Notes under the pieces: model-generated
Databases searched by the model: none
What the model saw: the letters and a program-made list of their open reading frames with translations, nothing else
Told to the model about the DNA's origin: nothing
Made by a program: the position numbers and the translations under genes
Shown here: in pieces, positions 22,242 to 29,290 of the stretch
Position numbering within the stretch: the first letter of the stretch is position 1
How the letters are laid out: the number at the start of each line of letters is the position of its first letter
Origin: Phycisphaerae bacterium
GTDB lineage: Bacteria; Planctomycetota; Phycisphaerae; Sedimentisphaerales; SG8-4
Reading direction: 5' to 3'
Assembly (NCBI GenBank): GCA_030614945.1
Contig: JAUXAH010000002.1
Coordinates: 1 to 29,290 of the forward strand
DNA length: 29,290 nt

Positions 22242-22790
22242 ATGTCAAATCAGCCAAGGGTGGCGAAAGTTTTGGCAGCACTGCTGGTTTCAATGACAAC
22301 CGGGGCAATGGTCTTAATGGCCTTGGGCAATAATCCTCCCTCTGCAGGCCTGTTTTCTCTTGCCGTCTTTAGTGAGCTTGGTCCTGTCGAGGAAGCCATT
22401 CGCTCTCGAGCTGCTCAGTCCCCCGAACGCTGGCGCTGCATCGAAATTTATTATAGTGGCACCAAAGCCGGCAACATTGAACAGTTGGCCTCGTTGAGCG
22501 GCTTGGCCGGTCCCGAGGATATCAACTGCCACTTTGTTATCTGCAACGGCCTCGGCGGCGACAACGGCCAAATACAAACGACCGAAAAATGGCAAAGACA
22601 GTGGTCAAGCATCCCAGGCCGAACCTGGTATGGCAACGGTCAGACCATCCGCATCTGCGTTATAGCTGACGGCAAAACCACCTACCCAACCGACTTTCAG
22701 ATAAAAAGCATAGAGGCACTCGTAGAAGCGCTGTACAGAAAGTTCAGCATTCAGCCCGAATCCATCTACTACCCCGGCAATTGGCGGTAG
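22242..22790 (+). CDS. Membrane-anchored amidase-fold (PGRP-like) protein without zinc ligands
   Basis: The 182-aa product from ATG 22242 has AAGGATGGGA upstream. A hydrophobic anchor (VAKVLAALLVSMTTGAMVLM) is followed by a domain with the N-acetylmuramoyl-L-alanine amidase / peptidoglycan-recognition layout: WRCIEIYYSGTKAGN, then CHFVICNGLGGDNGQIQTTE, then IRICVIADGKTTYPTDFQIK and IQPESIYYPG. In active enzymes the first strand reads I-H-H-S and a late loop reads G-H-R. Here these are IYYS and YYPGN, so both zinc histidines appear missing. Inference: a peptidoglycan-binding or structural relative. It ends before a strong shared terminator. Confidence 0.65.
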   Translation: MSNQPRVAKVLAALLVSMTTGAMVLMALGNNPPSAGLFSLAVFSELGPVEEAIRSRAAQSPERWRCIEIYYSGTKAGNIEQLASLSGLAGPEDINCHFVICNGLGGDNGQIQTTEKWQRQWSSIPGRTWYGNGQTIRICVIADGKTTYPTDFQIKSIEALVEALYRKFSIQPESIYYPGNWR

Positions 22791-22844
22791 CAACGCCACA
22801 TAATAAACGCGTGCGATAGGTTGCTGTCTGAAGTTTCGTTTCCA

Positions 22845-22888
22845 TATAAAAACCGGATGTGCATCCATCAGATGCACATCCGGTCATT
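22845..22888. terminator. Bidirectional intrinsic terminator
   Basis: ACCGGATGTGCATC (22852-22865) pairs perfectly with GATGCACATCCGGT (22871-22884) around a 5-base loop. AAAAA precedes it (a T-tract for the minus strand) and CATTTTAT follows. It lies between the converging genes ending at 22790 and 22971. Confidence 0.85.
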
Positions 22889-22970
22889 TTATGGAGGACT
22901 GTTACTTACTAAACAGCGTTCCAACTATTTTTGGCGTGGCCTCAACTGCCGGTTAAAATCTCGTCCTGGC

Positions 22971-23852
22971 CTAATCCCTCTCCGGCCCCGGAGCACTCCA
23001 CCATGGACACCATGGCCCCGGAACACCTCGGCCCCATCCGCCCATACCTCTACCTCTACCCTGGAGACCTCGGCCCAATCCTCTCATGCCTCTACCTTGG
23101 AAGCCTTGGCCCCATCCGCCTATACCTCCGCGCTGGTAACCTCGGCCCCATCCGCCCATACCTCTACCTCTACCTTGGAGACCTCGGCCCAATCCTCTCA
23201 TGCCTCTGCCTTGGAAGCCTTGGCCCCATCCGCCTATACCTCCGCGCTGGTAACCTCGGCCCCATCTGCTCATACCTTTGCCTTGCATGCCTTGGCCGCG
23301 TCTGCCCATGCCTCTGCGTAGCATCGGTGGCCCCGGCCTGTCCGTATCTTTGGGTGCCGCTTTACGTCTTTCAGGCCGTTCTTTCTTTGCGCTAGGCCGT
23401 GCTGCTTCAGGTCTGCCGCGGAAATCTCGCATGCGTTCGCCAAGAGCAACTCTTGCTTTTTGCATTTTTTGCCTGAGTTGATTCATCTTCCTGATTAATT
23501 GCCCCATCTTTTCCCTGTCGTTTTCCCGATAGGCCTTTGTAAGTTCGTCTAACAATCTTCCGGCCCCATCTTGTATAAGCCGATCTTGCCTGGGACGCTG
23601 AGCTTTCTGCTGCAAAGCCCTCACGCGCTCAGGCTCGACTTCTCTAACTGCCCTTGGCCAGCGCCTCTGCTGCATACCCTCAACACGCCCGCGACCAGGT
23701 TTTTCGAGAGCTCTTTGTCTGCGAAGCTGTTCCACCTGGCCTTTTTGTTTTTGCTCTGCTATGGGGCAGCCTTTTTCTTCCTGGGCGATGAGATTTTCAA
23801 CTCCCACAAGCAGAATCACCGCCACAATACCCAACATAATCTTCTTTGACAT
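22971..23852 (-). CDS. Secreted Gly/Arg-rich repeat protein
   Basis: The 293-aa product has a signal peptide (KKIMLGIVAVILLVGVENLI, cleavage near AQ-EE) and a GAGCAAG-type ribosome region before ATG 23852. The mature part has a basic helical region (LTKAYRENDREKMGQLIRKM, then RQKMQKARVALGERMRDF) that recalls periplasmic metal-stress helical proteins. A Gly/Arg/Trp-rich tail is made of two near-identical 38-residue repeats plus partial copies (units such as GGWGQGFQGRGMRGLGRG). The function is unknown; surface binding or matrix roles are possible. The signal-peptide DNA and upstream region are duplicated before the methyltransferase gene at 26265. Confidence 0.75.
   Translation of the reverse strand: MSKKIMLGIVAVILLVGVENLIAQEEKGCPIAEQKQKGQVEQLRRQRALEKPGRGRVEGMQQRRWPRAVREVEPERVRALQQKAQRPRQDRLIQDGAGRLLDELTKAYRENDREKMGQLIRKMNQLRQKMQKARVALGERMRDFRGRPEAARPSAKKERPERRKAAPKDTDRPGPPMLRRGMGRRGQGMQGKGMSRWGRGYQRGGIGGWGQGFQGRGMRGLGRGLQGRGRGMGGWGRGYQRGGIGGWGQGFQGRGMRGLGRGLQGRGRGMGGWGRGVPGPWCPWWSAPGPERD
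23025..23252. repeat. Two 114-bp tandem repeats in the Gly/Arg protein gene
   Basis: Bases 23025-23138 and 23139-23252 are nearly identical (a few substitutions), and partial copies flank them. The period of 38 codons keeps the frame. Recent slippage or unequal crossing-over is the likely origin, so repeat number may vary between strains. Confidence 0.85.
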
Positions 23853-24049
23853 TTCTTGCTCCTTTCCAAATTATGGTTTCTTTCCGGTCTGATGCGCCGG
23901 ATTTCCAAAGATACAGACGGATTCGGATAGCATATTATTGCAGTTTTGAGAAAAATTCGCAAAAGATATGAAAAAATGCTCATTTATCGGGCTTTTTTTA
24001 CAGCGCCCATTTTCAGCACGCCGAAGTCTTCTTTCTCTGCTGGAATCAC
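23790..24049. repeat. Diverged copy of the flank at 26203-26460
   Basis: The segment covers the signal-peptide codons of the Gly/Arg protein, its leader (shared GCTCCTTTCCAAATTA) and the last codons of an ASCH gene (shared CATTTTCAGCA and TTCTTTCTCTG). It aligns with 26203-26460 at roughly 70% by eye. The two copies bracket the methyltransferase domain and the permease. Confidence 0.7.
23984..24049 (-). pseudogene. ASCH-gene tail remnant
   Basis: About 21 residues (VIPAEKEDFGVLKMGAVKKA) plus a stop correspond to the C-terminus of the gene at 26398-26835 (VILTEKENFGLLKMRAVKKP). Nothing of the remaining ASCH gene is present. The frame upstream turns into DNA beside the permease stop, which lies 25 bp away. 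Confidence 0.75.
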
Positions 24050-24074
24050 CGGTCTGGCTGGACCGCGCAGCGCT

Positions 24075-25358
24075 TCAAAGTCGCTTGCGAAACGCGAGAG
24101 TCTGAATCGCGTAACCGCCTGCACCCGCCGCAAGGATGCCAATTGTCACAAGGGCGTTGCGCGTATCGGCGACGACCACCGAGACGGCCATGCCCACCGA
24201 GGCCGCGACAAAAAGAATCGGCGTGGCAGGGTAGCCCCACACGCGAAATGGCCGTTCCCGCCGCGGATCGCGCAGCCGGAGCACCACAACCGCCGCGGCC
24301 ATCAACCCGGCAAACCCCCAGTAGGCAAGGCCCGTGTAAAGAAGCAGTTGGAACGGGTCCTTAAAAGCCAGGATTGCCGCAGTCGTCAGCGCACCTTGGA
24401 CCGCTAGGCTGCGTACCGGGGTTTTGGTCCGCGGGTGTGTATGGGCGAACCAGCGGAAAAACGCCTGGTCGCGCCCGGTAGCATAAGCGATCCGCCCGCC
24501 CGTGAGTGCGAAGCCGTTCGCCGCGCCGAACGTGGACATCATCAGAGCGAGACTGAGGATTTTGCGGCCCCCCGGGCCAAGAGCCCGCTCCATGGCCGCT
24601 GTGGCGGTCACTCCGCCGGAACCGGCCATCTCTGAGGTCGAAAGGATGGCCAGATAGGCCGCGTTGACCATCACAAAAAGCAACGCGACTGTCCATAGGC
24701 CCCCCAGAATCGAAAGCGGCAGGTTTCTCTCGGGATTGCGGACCTCTTCGGCCACGAAAGGCGATTCGTCCCAGCCTCCGAAGGTCCACATAATCGGAAT
24801 CAACGCCGCACCGAACAGCAAAAGTAACGAGCCGTCGCGGTGCTCGGCTGGCTCAATGGCGACCGTATGCGATTCGAGTAGCCCCATAGCGAACGCCGCG
24901 CCGACCCCGACAATGGCCACAAGGCAGAAGACCTTGGTTGCCGTAAGGATGTTCTGGACCATCGCGCCGGCGCGAACGCCGACAATATTAACCGCGGTTA
25001 AAACAGCGATGGCGCCGATAGCTATGGCCTTTTCAACCCACGCCGGAGTTCCGGACCTCAGGCCCAGGAAATCGGCACAGAATTTAGCAAAGGCTACGGA
25101 CAGAATTGCAAAAGTGCCGACCCGCATAATCAGAAACTTAGCCCACGAATAGAGGAAGCCCACAAGCGGCCCATAGGCGCGGCGAAGAAAAACGTATATA
25201 CCTCCAGTCTCCGGGTAGGCGGCGGCCAGTTCGGCCAGGCAAAGGGCGCCGCACGAGGCCACGGCCGCCCCGACGGTCCACGCGGTCAAGATCGCGGCGC
25301 GACTCGGCAGGCGAACAGCCACCTCGGAGACAAAAAAGAAAATCCCCGTGCCGATCAT
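24075..25358 (-). CDS. Amino acid/polyamine permease (APC superfamily)
   Basis: At least 427 aa with about 12 helices. Hallmarks are SMIGTGIFFFVSE in helix 1, ELAAAYPETGGIYVFLRRAY, MWTFGGWDESPFVAEEVRNP (the usual W-x-Y/G-G-W-x-x with E-E-V-x-x-P) and GRIAYATGRDQ. Homology extends upstream of ATG 25358 (REFRRVLGPWSTSALITGSM) to a stop near 25455, but without any ATG, GTG or TTG. The real start may be ATA or ATT after AAGGAAG, or the start codon is lost. GC content is clearly above that of the neighbours, suggesting transfer. It is probably an amino acid exchanger or symporter of unknown specificity. Confidence 0.85.
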   Translation of the reverse strand: MIGTGIFFFVSEVAVRLPSRAAILTAWTVGAAVASCGALCLAELAAAYPETGGIYVFLRRAYGPLVGFLYSWAKFLIMRVGTFAILSVAFAKFCADFLGLRSGTPAWVEKAIAIGAIAVLTAVNIVGVRAGAMVQNILTATKVFCLVAIVGVGAAFAMGLLESHTVAIEPAEHRDGSLLLLFGAALIPIMWTFGGWDESPFVAEEVRNPERNLPLSILGGLWTVALLFVMVNAAYLAILSTSEMAGSGGVTATAAMERALGPGGRKILSLALMMSTFGAANGFALTGGRIAYATGRDQAFFRWFAHTHPRTKTPVRSLAVQGALTTAAILAFKDPFQLLLYTGLAYWGFAGLMAAAVVVLRLRDPRRERPFRVWGYPATPILFVAASVGMAVSVVVADTRNALVTIGILAAGAGGYAIQTLAFRKRL

Positions 25359-25584
25359 CGAGCCGGTGATCAGAGCGCTTGTGCTCCATGGCCCTAAGAC
25401 CCGGCGAAATTCTCTGTTTCTAACTTCCTCTATTTCGGTCTTCCTTAAAATGGCATTTTACAAAAGTTGCCTGCCTCGTGCCGCTGTGAGCCGCAACTCT
25501 GGTTCCTCAAGACGCCGGTCGCCTTGGCCTCTCTGCACGCGCATAAAGTTCTCAGGTTCTCGCGTCGGTTTCTATGTGCGTTCG

Positions 25585-26265
25585 TCAACGTTTCTTGAGT
25601 GTCACGCCGATGCCCTGGTCATGCTTGTGTATGAATTTCGTTTCGAGCTTTGGGTTGGTTGTGACGGCCTTGATGTAGCCCTCCATACCTCTTCTCACGT
25701 TGGTCGTGTTATGGGCCAGAATCAGTCCGCCTGGCCGCACCAGTGGAAGGAGCTTATTGAGGTAGTCGATATAGCCGGCCTTGTCCGCGTCAAGAAAAAG
25801 AATGTCGATGGGCTCTTTGATCCTCGTGACTGTCTTGTGGGCGTCGCCCTCGACAAGCGTGACAATATGGCTGGCACCGGCCCGTTTGAAGTTCTCACGG
25901 GCCAGCGAGGCCCGCCGGGCGTCGAATTCATGGGTGGTCAGCTTGCCCCCTGTCGTCCGCAGCGCAAGGCAAAACCAGATACCTGAGTATCCGTTGCTGG
26001 TTCCAATCTCGACGACGTGTTTGGCGCCGATTGCTTCTGTCAAGAGGCGCAATACCCTCCCGTCTTCCGGCTGGACGTTCATCATCCCTCTGCGCTGGTT
26101 CAGATACATATTCGCAAGTACATCTAAAATCTTCTGCTCTGCCTCGGTACTTGCTATCGGCGCAGGGTCTTTCCAGGGTATCCTACCCTGGTTTGACCTG
26201 CCTGCGCCTCCGACCCCCACCAATAGAACCACTGTTGCAATAACCAACATAATCTTCTTCAACAT
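25585..26265 (-). CDS. SAM-dependent O-methyltransferase with N-terminal signal sequence
   Basis: The 226-aa product is a class I methyltransferase of the family-3 (catechol/caffeoyl-CoA) type. MMNVQPEDGRVLRLLTEAIG leads to the SAM-binding motif VVEIGTSNGYSG (about 85-96), then LTTHEFDARRASLARENF, LVEGDA, ILFLDADKAGYIDYLNKLLP and GGLILAHN. The metal-binding Asp and the Asn of the family are present. The N-terminus (LKKIMLVIATVVLLVGVGGA) is a typical signal sequence closely related to that of the Gly/Arg protein. Export would put it where SAM is scarce, so the role is unclear. It is GC-rich like the adjacent permease. Confidence 0.85.
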   Translation of the reverse strand: MLKKIMLVIATVVLLVGVGGAGRSNQGRIPWKDPAPIASTEAEQKILDVLANMYLNQRRGMMNVQPEDGRVLRLLTEAIGAKHVVEIGTSNGYSGIWFCLALRTTGGKLTTHEFDARRASLARENFKRAGASHIVTLVEGDAHKTVTRIKEPIDILFLDADKAGYIDYLNKLLPLVRPGGLILAHNTTNVRRGMEGYIKAVTTNPKLETKFIHKHDQGIGVTLKKR

Positions 26266-26460
26266 TTCTGCTCCTTTCCAAATTACGCTTTATTGTTGTT
26301 CTGCCATACCGGATTAGTAGAGATATAGACGAATTCAGAGGGCAAATTTATTGCACTTCCCAAGAGAAATCATCAAAAATATGCGGAAAGCTTGATTTCA
26401 GGGCTTTTTTACAGCTCTCATTTTCAGCAGGCCGAAGTTTTCTTTCTCTGTTAGAATTAC
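26203..26460. repeat. Diverged copy of the flank at 23790-24049
   Basis: It contains the signal-sequence codons of the methyltransferase, its leader and the end of the ASCH gene. It is probably the donor copy, because the complete ASCH gene is attached here. Confidence 0.7.
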
Positions 26461-26835
26461 CCACGCCCGCCAATCCTTTTTGTGGATTCGCACAGGTTCG
26501 AGCGGTTTTACGTCCTTGAGCCAGACCAAAAAGCCAAACTTGCAATTCATTTTACTCCGCCAGTATTCGTCACTGCCTCTGATATAGTCGTTGTATCGCT
26601 GTTTTATTTCGATTATTTGTCTTGGCGTTAAGTTTTCAAAATTTTTAACCGCCGCTGCAGTTGCCATCGCACAGACCGGCCCGGAGCTTACCTTCAAAAA
26701 TAATTTATCGCTGCCACAGACCTGCCCGAAAGCATAGCGTCTTGTCTTGCTAAAACGCGATTCGATGCGTTTTTGACCGCCTAAAATCGCATCTAAGTAC
26801 GGCTTCTTCAGGATTACAAGATGATAATTTGCCAT
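26398..26835 (-). CDS. ASCH-domain protein
   Basis: The 145-aa product opens LVILKKPYLDAILGGQKRIE, directly followed by SRF, with CGSDKLFLKVSSGPVCAMA after it. This is the ASCH beta-barrel signature (K-P-Y-x-x-x-I-L-x-G-x-K-x-I-E-x-R). It is related to PUA domains and thought to bind RNA or modified nucleotides. A C-terminal half with VKNFENLTPRQIIEIKQRYN and KFGFLVWLKDVKPLEP completes the fold. It is divergent from rmuC, 105 bp away. Its C-terminal codons are duplicated at 23984-24049. Confidence 0.8.
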   Translation of the reverse strand: MANYHLVILKKPYLDAILGGQKRIESRFSKTRRYAFGQVCGSDKLFLKVSSGPVCAMATAAAVKNFENLTPRQIIEIKQRYNDYIRGSDEYWRSKMNCKFGFLVWLKDVKPLEPVRIHKKDWRAWVILTEKENFGLLKMRAVKKP

Positions 26836-26884
26836 AAGATTAAGACCTTTATGATAAAAAATACGCTGATAAATAGCAACTGCT

Positions 26885-26913
26885 TTGACGCGGAGCTAAA
26901 GAAAATTTATAAT
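26885..26913 (+). promoter_or_regulatory. Sigma70-type promoter of rmuC
   Basis: TTGACG (26885-26890), a 17-bp spacer and a perfect TATAAT (26908-26913). GGAGG at 26928-26932 and ATG 26941 follow, giving a leader of about 20 bases. Confidence 0.8.
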
Positions 26914-26940
26914 CAGAGCGGTTTTTTGGAGGACAAAAAG

Positions 26941-27969
26941 ATGGAATCGATTTTGACTGTGATAGGCGTTGTTTTGATTTTAGTTGTCCTGGGCCTTTTA
27001 GTTTGGCTCATCAGCGCCAGCTTTGCCAACAGAAGGGAAATTGCCGGCCAGGCCACCGGTATCAGTCTTCTCCAGCAGCAGCTTGAAGCACTGAAAGCCG
27101 CCCAGGATAAAACTTCCGAAAATTTGCAAAAGTCTCTGCAGGCAGGCCAGAACACCCTCACTCAGAGCCTCCAATCCAGCAGGGAGGTACTCAGCCGGCT
27201 GAACAGACAAATTGGTGAACTGCAGGGTACCAACAAGCAAATGCTCCAGGTCGGAAACGAGGTCAGACGGCTTCAGGATATTTTAAGCTCGCCCAAACTG
27301 AGAGGACAAATGGGCGAATGGTCACTGAAAAATCTGCTGGAAAATATCCTGCCTAAAGACAGCTACGAAATACAATATACTTTCAAAGACGGTAAAATGG
27401 TCGATGCATTGATACAAATGGCTGAATTCTCAGTCCCCATCGATGCCAAGTTTCCTTTGCCGAGCTTTGAGAAAGTCGTAAAGGCGGAAACCGATGAAGA
27501 AAAAACGAAACTTCGCAAACAGTTCCACAAGGATGTAACCGCTCATATTGACAAGATTGCCTCCGATTACATCAGACCCGCTGAGGGCACATTGGATTTT
27601 GCTCTGTTGTTTATACCCGCCGAGAACATCTATTACGAAACGATTGTCAAATATGCCGGCGAGACACAGGATATTTTGCAATATTCACTCGATAAAAAGG
27701 TAATACCTGTATCGCCGAATCTTTTATACGCATATCTGATGACGGTGGTAATGGGCCTGCACGGCATGCAGATAGAAAAGCAGGCTGCCGAAATCCGACA
27801 GAATTTGAAAAAGCTAAATGCCTCTTTCGTGGAATTTCTTTCTAATTGGGATATACTCGGCACCCATTTGCGAAATGCTTACAGCAAATACGAAGACGGC
27901 CAGAAGAAGCTCGACCGATTCGGCCTACACCTCGACCAAATCCAGGGCGAAACGGAAGAAAAAACATAA
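26941..27969 (+). CDS. rmuC: DNA recombination protein RmuC
   Basis: The 342-aa product from ATG 26941 (GGAGGACAAAAAG upstream) has one N-terminal membrane helix (SILTVIGVVLILVVLGLLVW). A long coiled coil rich in Gln and Leu runs over about residues 35-115. The RmuC core follows, including KLRGQMGEWSLKNLLENILP, VPIDAKFPLPSFEKVV, LLFIPAENIYYETI and VIPVSPNLLYAYLMTVVMGL. The family is associated with limiting inversions and rearrangements at short repeats, and the core resembles nuclease folds. Upstream in-frame ATGs lack a ribosome site and would overlap the divergent gene. Confidence 0.93.
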   Translation: MESILTVIGVVLILVVLGLLVWLISASFANRREIAGQATGISLLQQQLEALKAAQDKTSENLQKSLQAGQNTLTQSLQSSREVLSRLNRQIGELQGTNKQMLQVGNEVRRLQDILSSPKLRGQMGEWSLKNLLENILPKDSYEIQYTFKDGKMVDALIQMAEFSVPIDAKFPLPSFEKVVKAETDEEKTKLRKQFHKDVTAHIDKIASDYIRPAEGTLDFALLFIPAENIYYETIVKYAGETQDILQYSLDKKVIPVSPNLLYAYLMTVVMGLHGMQIEKQAAEIRQNLKKLNASFVEFLSNWDILGTHLRNAYSKYEDGQKKLDRFGLHLDQIQGETEEKT

Positions 27970-28001
27970 TTGACAAAATATGCCAATTTGAAGTTAATTA
28001 G
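27970..28001 (+). promoter_or_regulatory. Possible promoter of the thioredoxin operon
   Basis: A perfect TTGACA starts at 27970, one base after the rmuC stop codon. The -10 partner (TTAATT or TAATTA, 18-19 bp on) is poor, so this is tentative. Confidence 0.3.
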
Positions 28002-28084
28002 ACAACGAACATCCAGCTTGATAGTAGTGAATAGATGGTAGCTGATACGCCAAATGCTAACGACTAAATGCAAGGAGCGCAAAG

Positions 28085-28435
28085 ATGGAAGAAGGAAAGC
28101 CAATTGATGTCGGTGACGAGGATTTTGAAAGTCAGGTTCTCAAATCGCAAATCCCTGTGCTGGTGGATTTCTGGGCCCCCTGGTGCGGACCCTGCCATAT
28201 GGCCGCCCCGGTGCTTGAGAAAATATCTCAGCGGTACAGGGGAAGATTGAAGGTGTGCAAGCTCAATGTTGACGATGGACGCCGGACGGCTACCGAATAC
28301 GGGATTATGAGTATACCCACCTTGAATATTTTCAAGGACGGCCAGGTGATAGACCAAATTATTGGCGTTACACCAGGTTATGAGTCTGATATTAAGAAAA
28401 AAATAGAGCCGCACTTGGAAGAAAATAGCGAGTGA
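28085..28435 (+). CDS. trxA: Thioredoxin
   Basis: The 116-aa product with AAGGAGCGCAAAG before ATG 28085 reads VLVDFWAPWCGPCHMAAPVL, with the redox pair Cys-Gly-Pro-Cys, followed by LNVDDGRRTATEYGIMSIPT containing the cis-proline, and FKDGQVIDQIIG. It reduces disulphides in cytoplasmic proteins and is recycled by the reductase encoded seven bases downstream. Confidence 0.95.
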   Translation: MEEGKPIDVGDEDFESQVLKSQIPVLVDFWAPWCGPCHMAAPVLEKISQRYRGRLKVCKLNVDDGRRTATEYGIMSIPTLNIFKDGQVIDQIIGVTPGYESDIKKKIEPHLEENSE

Positions 28436-28442
28436 TTTTAAG

Positions 28443-29290
28443 ATGCACGATGTAATGTATGATGTTATTATTATAGGCGCCGGCCCGGCCGGCCTTGGAG
28501 CAGCTCTTTATACCTCGCGCGACAGACTAAAAACGTTAATGCTTGAGAAATTCATGCCCGGCGGGCAGATCATTAACACAGACAGAATAGAAAACTATCC
28601 CGGTATTGAACAAATCGACGGCCCAGGCCTGATTGAGCGGATGCAAAAGCAGGTTGAGAGCTTTGGCGCTGAGATAAAGACCGGCTGCGAAGTTACCAGT
28701 CTGGAGAAACTAAAAGATGGCAGCATCGTTGTTTACTGTGACAGGGATAAATTCTCCGCAAGAGCTGTCATTCTGGCACCGGGTAGCGGCTATCGCAACC
28801 TTGGCATCCCCGGCGAGGAGAAATTCCGCGGTGCAGGCGTCAGCTACTGCGGGACGTGCGATGCACCGTTCTTCAAGGGTAAGCAGGTCGTCGCCGTCGG
28901 CGGAGGCAATACCGCAGTGGAAGAAACTCTGCATCTGGCCAAATTCGCCGATAAGGTAACAATAATACACCGCAGGGACGAATTTAGAGCAGCCAGAGTT
29001 CTGGTCGAGGAGCTTCTGAATAAAGTTAGCGAGCCGAATTCAAATCTGATTATCAAATATAGCACCGTAGCAGCCGCCATAGAGGGCGAAGGCAAAGTCC
29101 AATCGGTCAGATTAAAAAACGTTAAGACCGGTCAGGAAGAAGATTGTCTCTGCGATGGGGTATTTATATTTATTGGTATGGTGCCGAATACTGGCTTCTT
29201 GAAGGATTTTGTGGAGCTGACCGACAGGGGATTCATCAAGTGCGACTGCGCATATCTTCGAACGAACGTGCCGGGTGTATTCGTGGCAGG
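28443..29290 (+). CDS. trxB: Thioredoxin reductase (partial, runs off the window)
   Basis: From ATG 28443 the frame is open to the last base (283 codons of about 310). The FAD motif is VIIIGAGPAGLGAALYTSRD, then GGQIINTDRIENYPG. The redox centre is YCGTCDAPFF (Cys-Gly-Thr-Cys instead of the common Cys-Ala-Thr-Cys). The NADPH domain has VVAVGGGNTAVEE and HRRDEFRA, whose paired arginines favour NADPH, and FIFIGMVPNT near the end. It forms an operon with trxA. Confidence 0.95.
   Translation, partial: MHDVMYDVIIIGAGPAGLGAALYTSRDRLKTLMLEKFMPGGQIINTDRIENYPGIEQIDGPGLIERMQKQVESFGAEIKTGCEVTSLEKLKDGSIVVYCDRDKFSARAVILAPGSGYRNLGIPGEEKFRGAGVSYCGTCDAPFFKGKQVVAVGGGNTAVEETLHLAKFADKVTIIHRRDEFRAARVLVEELLNKVSEPNSNLIIKYSTVAAAIEGEGKVQSVRLKNVKTGQEEDCLCDGVFIFIGMVPNTGFLKDFVELTDRGFIKCDCAYLRTNVPGVFVA

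Noticed and set aside
24057..25389. Plus-strand and alternative-frame ORFs in the permease region
   Set aside because: High GC content lengthens spurious frames. Only the minus-strand permease frame shows family motifs.

Overview
The window looks like chromosomal DNA of an uncultured planctomycete-type bacterium (Phycisphaerae / Sedimentisphaerales-like). The evidence is indirect: a DUF4954 hexapeptide-repeat gene, a PurF paralogue that lacks the nucleophile cysteine, secreted low-complexity proteins, and intergenic DNA rich in degenerate repeats. No rRNA or tRNA is present to settle taxonomy. Coding is dense and uses ordinary bacterial start sites, mostly with Shine-Dalgarno sequences.

Layout, left to right. 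(1) 1-957: the end of a phage-like membrane protein gene, a small hypothetical gene, then a DUF503 gene. (2) 978-1934, minus: an N-terminally truncated polytopic membrane protein. (3) 2067-6257, minus: a purine block of purF, purM and a second PurF-family gene. The true purF carries two in-frame insertions of GC-rich interspersed repeat DNA, and the paralogue has Ser in place of the catalytic Cys. (4) 6594-10287, minus: a sugar-porter MFS transporter, a uroporphyrinogen-decarboxylase-like gene and nagB, followed by the 3' two thirds of a DUF4954 gene. (5) 12083-20913: a compact integrated element of about 8.8 kb that splits the DUF4954 gene. It is flanked by 412-bp direct repeats of that gene (96% identical by my count), so the predicted excised circle is 9,243 bp. 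(6) 20872-21630, minus: the 5' third of DUF4954. (7) 22242-26835: an amidase-fold protein without zinc ligands, a secreted Gly/Arg-repeat protein, a GC-rich APC permease, an O-methyltransferase with a signal peptide and an ASCH protein. The permease and methyltransferase lie between two diverged copies of one flank. (8) 26941-29290, plus: rmuC, trxA and a partial trxB.

The element is the most unusual part. It has a multi-hairpin non-coding leader, an intrinsic terminator and a terminator/antiterminator-like switch. These precede an ATGA-overlapped operon of a zinc-knuckle microprotein, two tandem paralogues and a tyrosine recombinase reduced to its catalytic domain. Next come a winged-helix protein with a hairpin cluster, then a run of small virion-like proteins (surface/attachment-type folds, a tail-collar-type domain, a membrane protein with a Cys-containing N-terminal hydrophobic segment), and a divergent HNH-like/GNAT pair sharing one tiny promoter region. 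The right end holds an array of five 22-bp and seven 33-bp repeats and a twin 44-bp hairpin repeat. I recognise no terminase, portal or HK97-type capsid gene. It may therefore be a satellite, a small non-tailed virus or a decayed prophage, rather than an ordinary tailed prophage. An amber codon is the only thing separating two parts of one reading frame in its structural region.

A second theme is GC-rich palindromic repeats, some built of 15-bp units and bounded by 6-7 bp direct repeats. They occur inside purF, in two intergenic regions, next to DUF4954 and, in a related form, inside the element.
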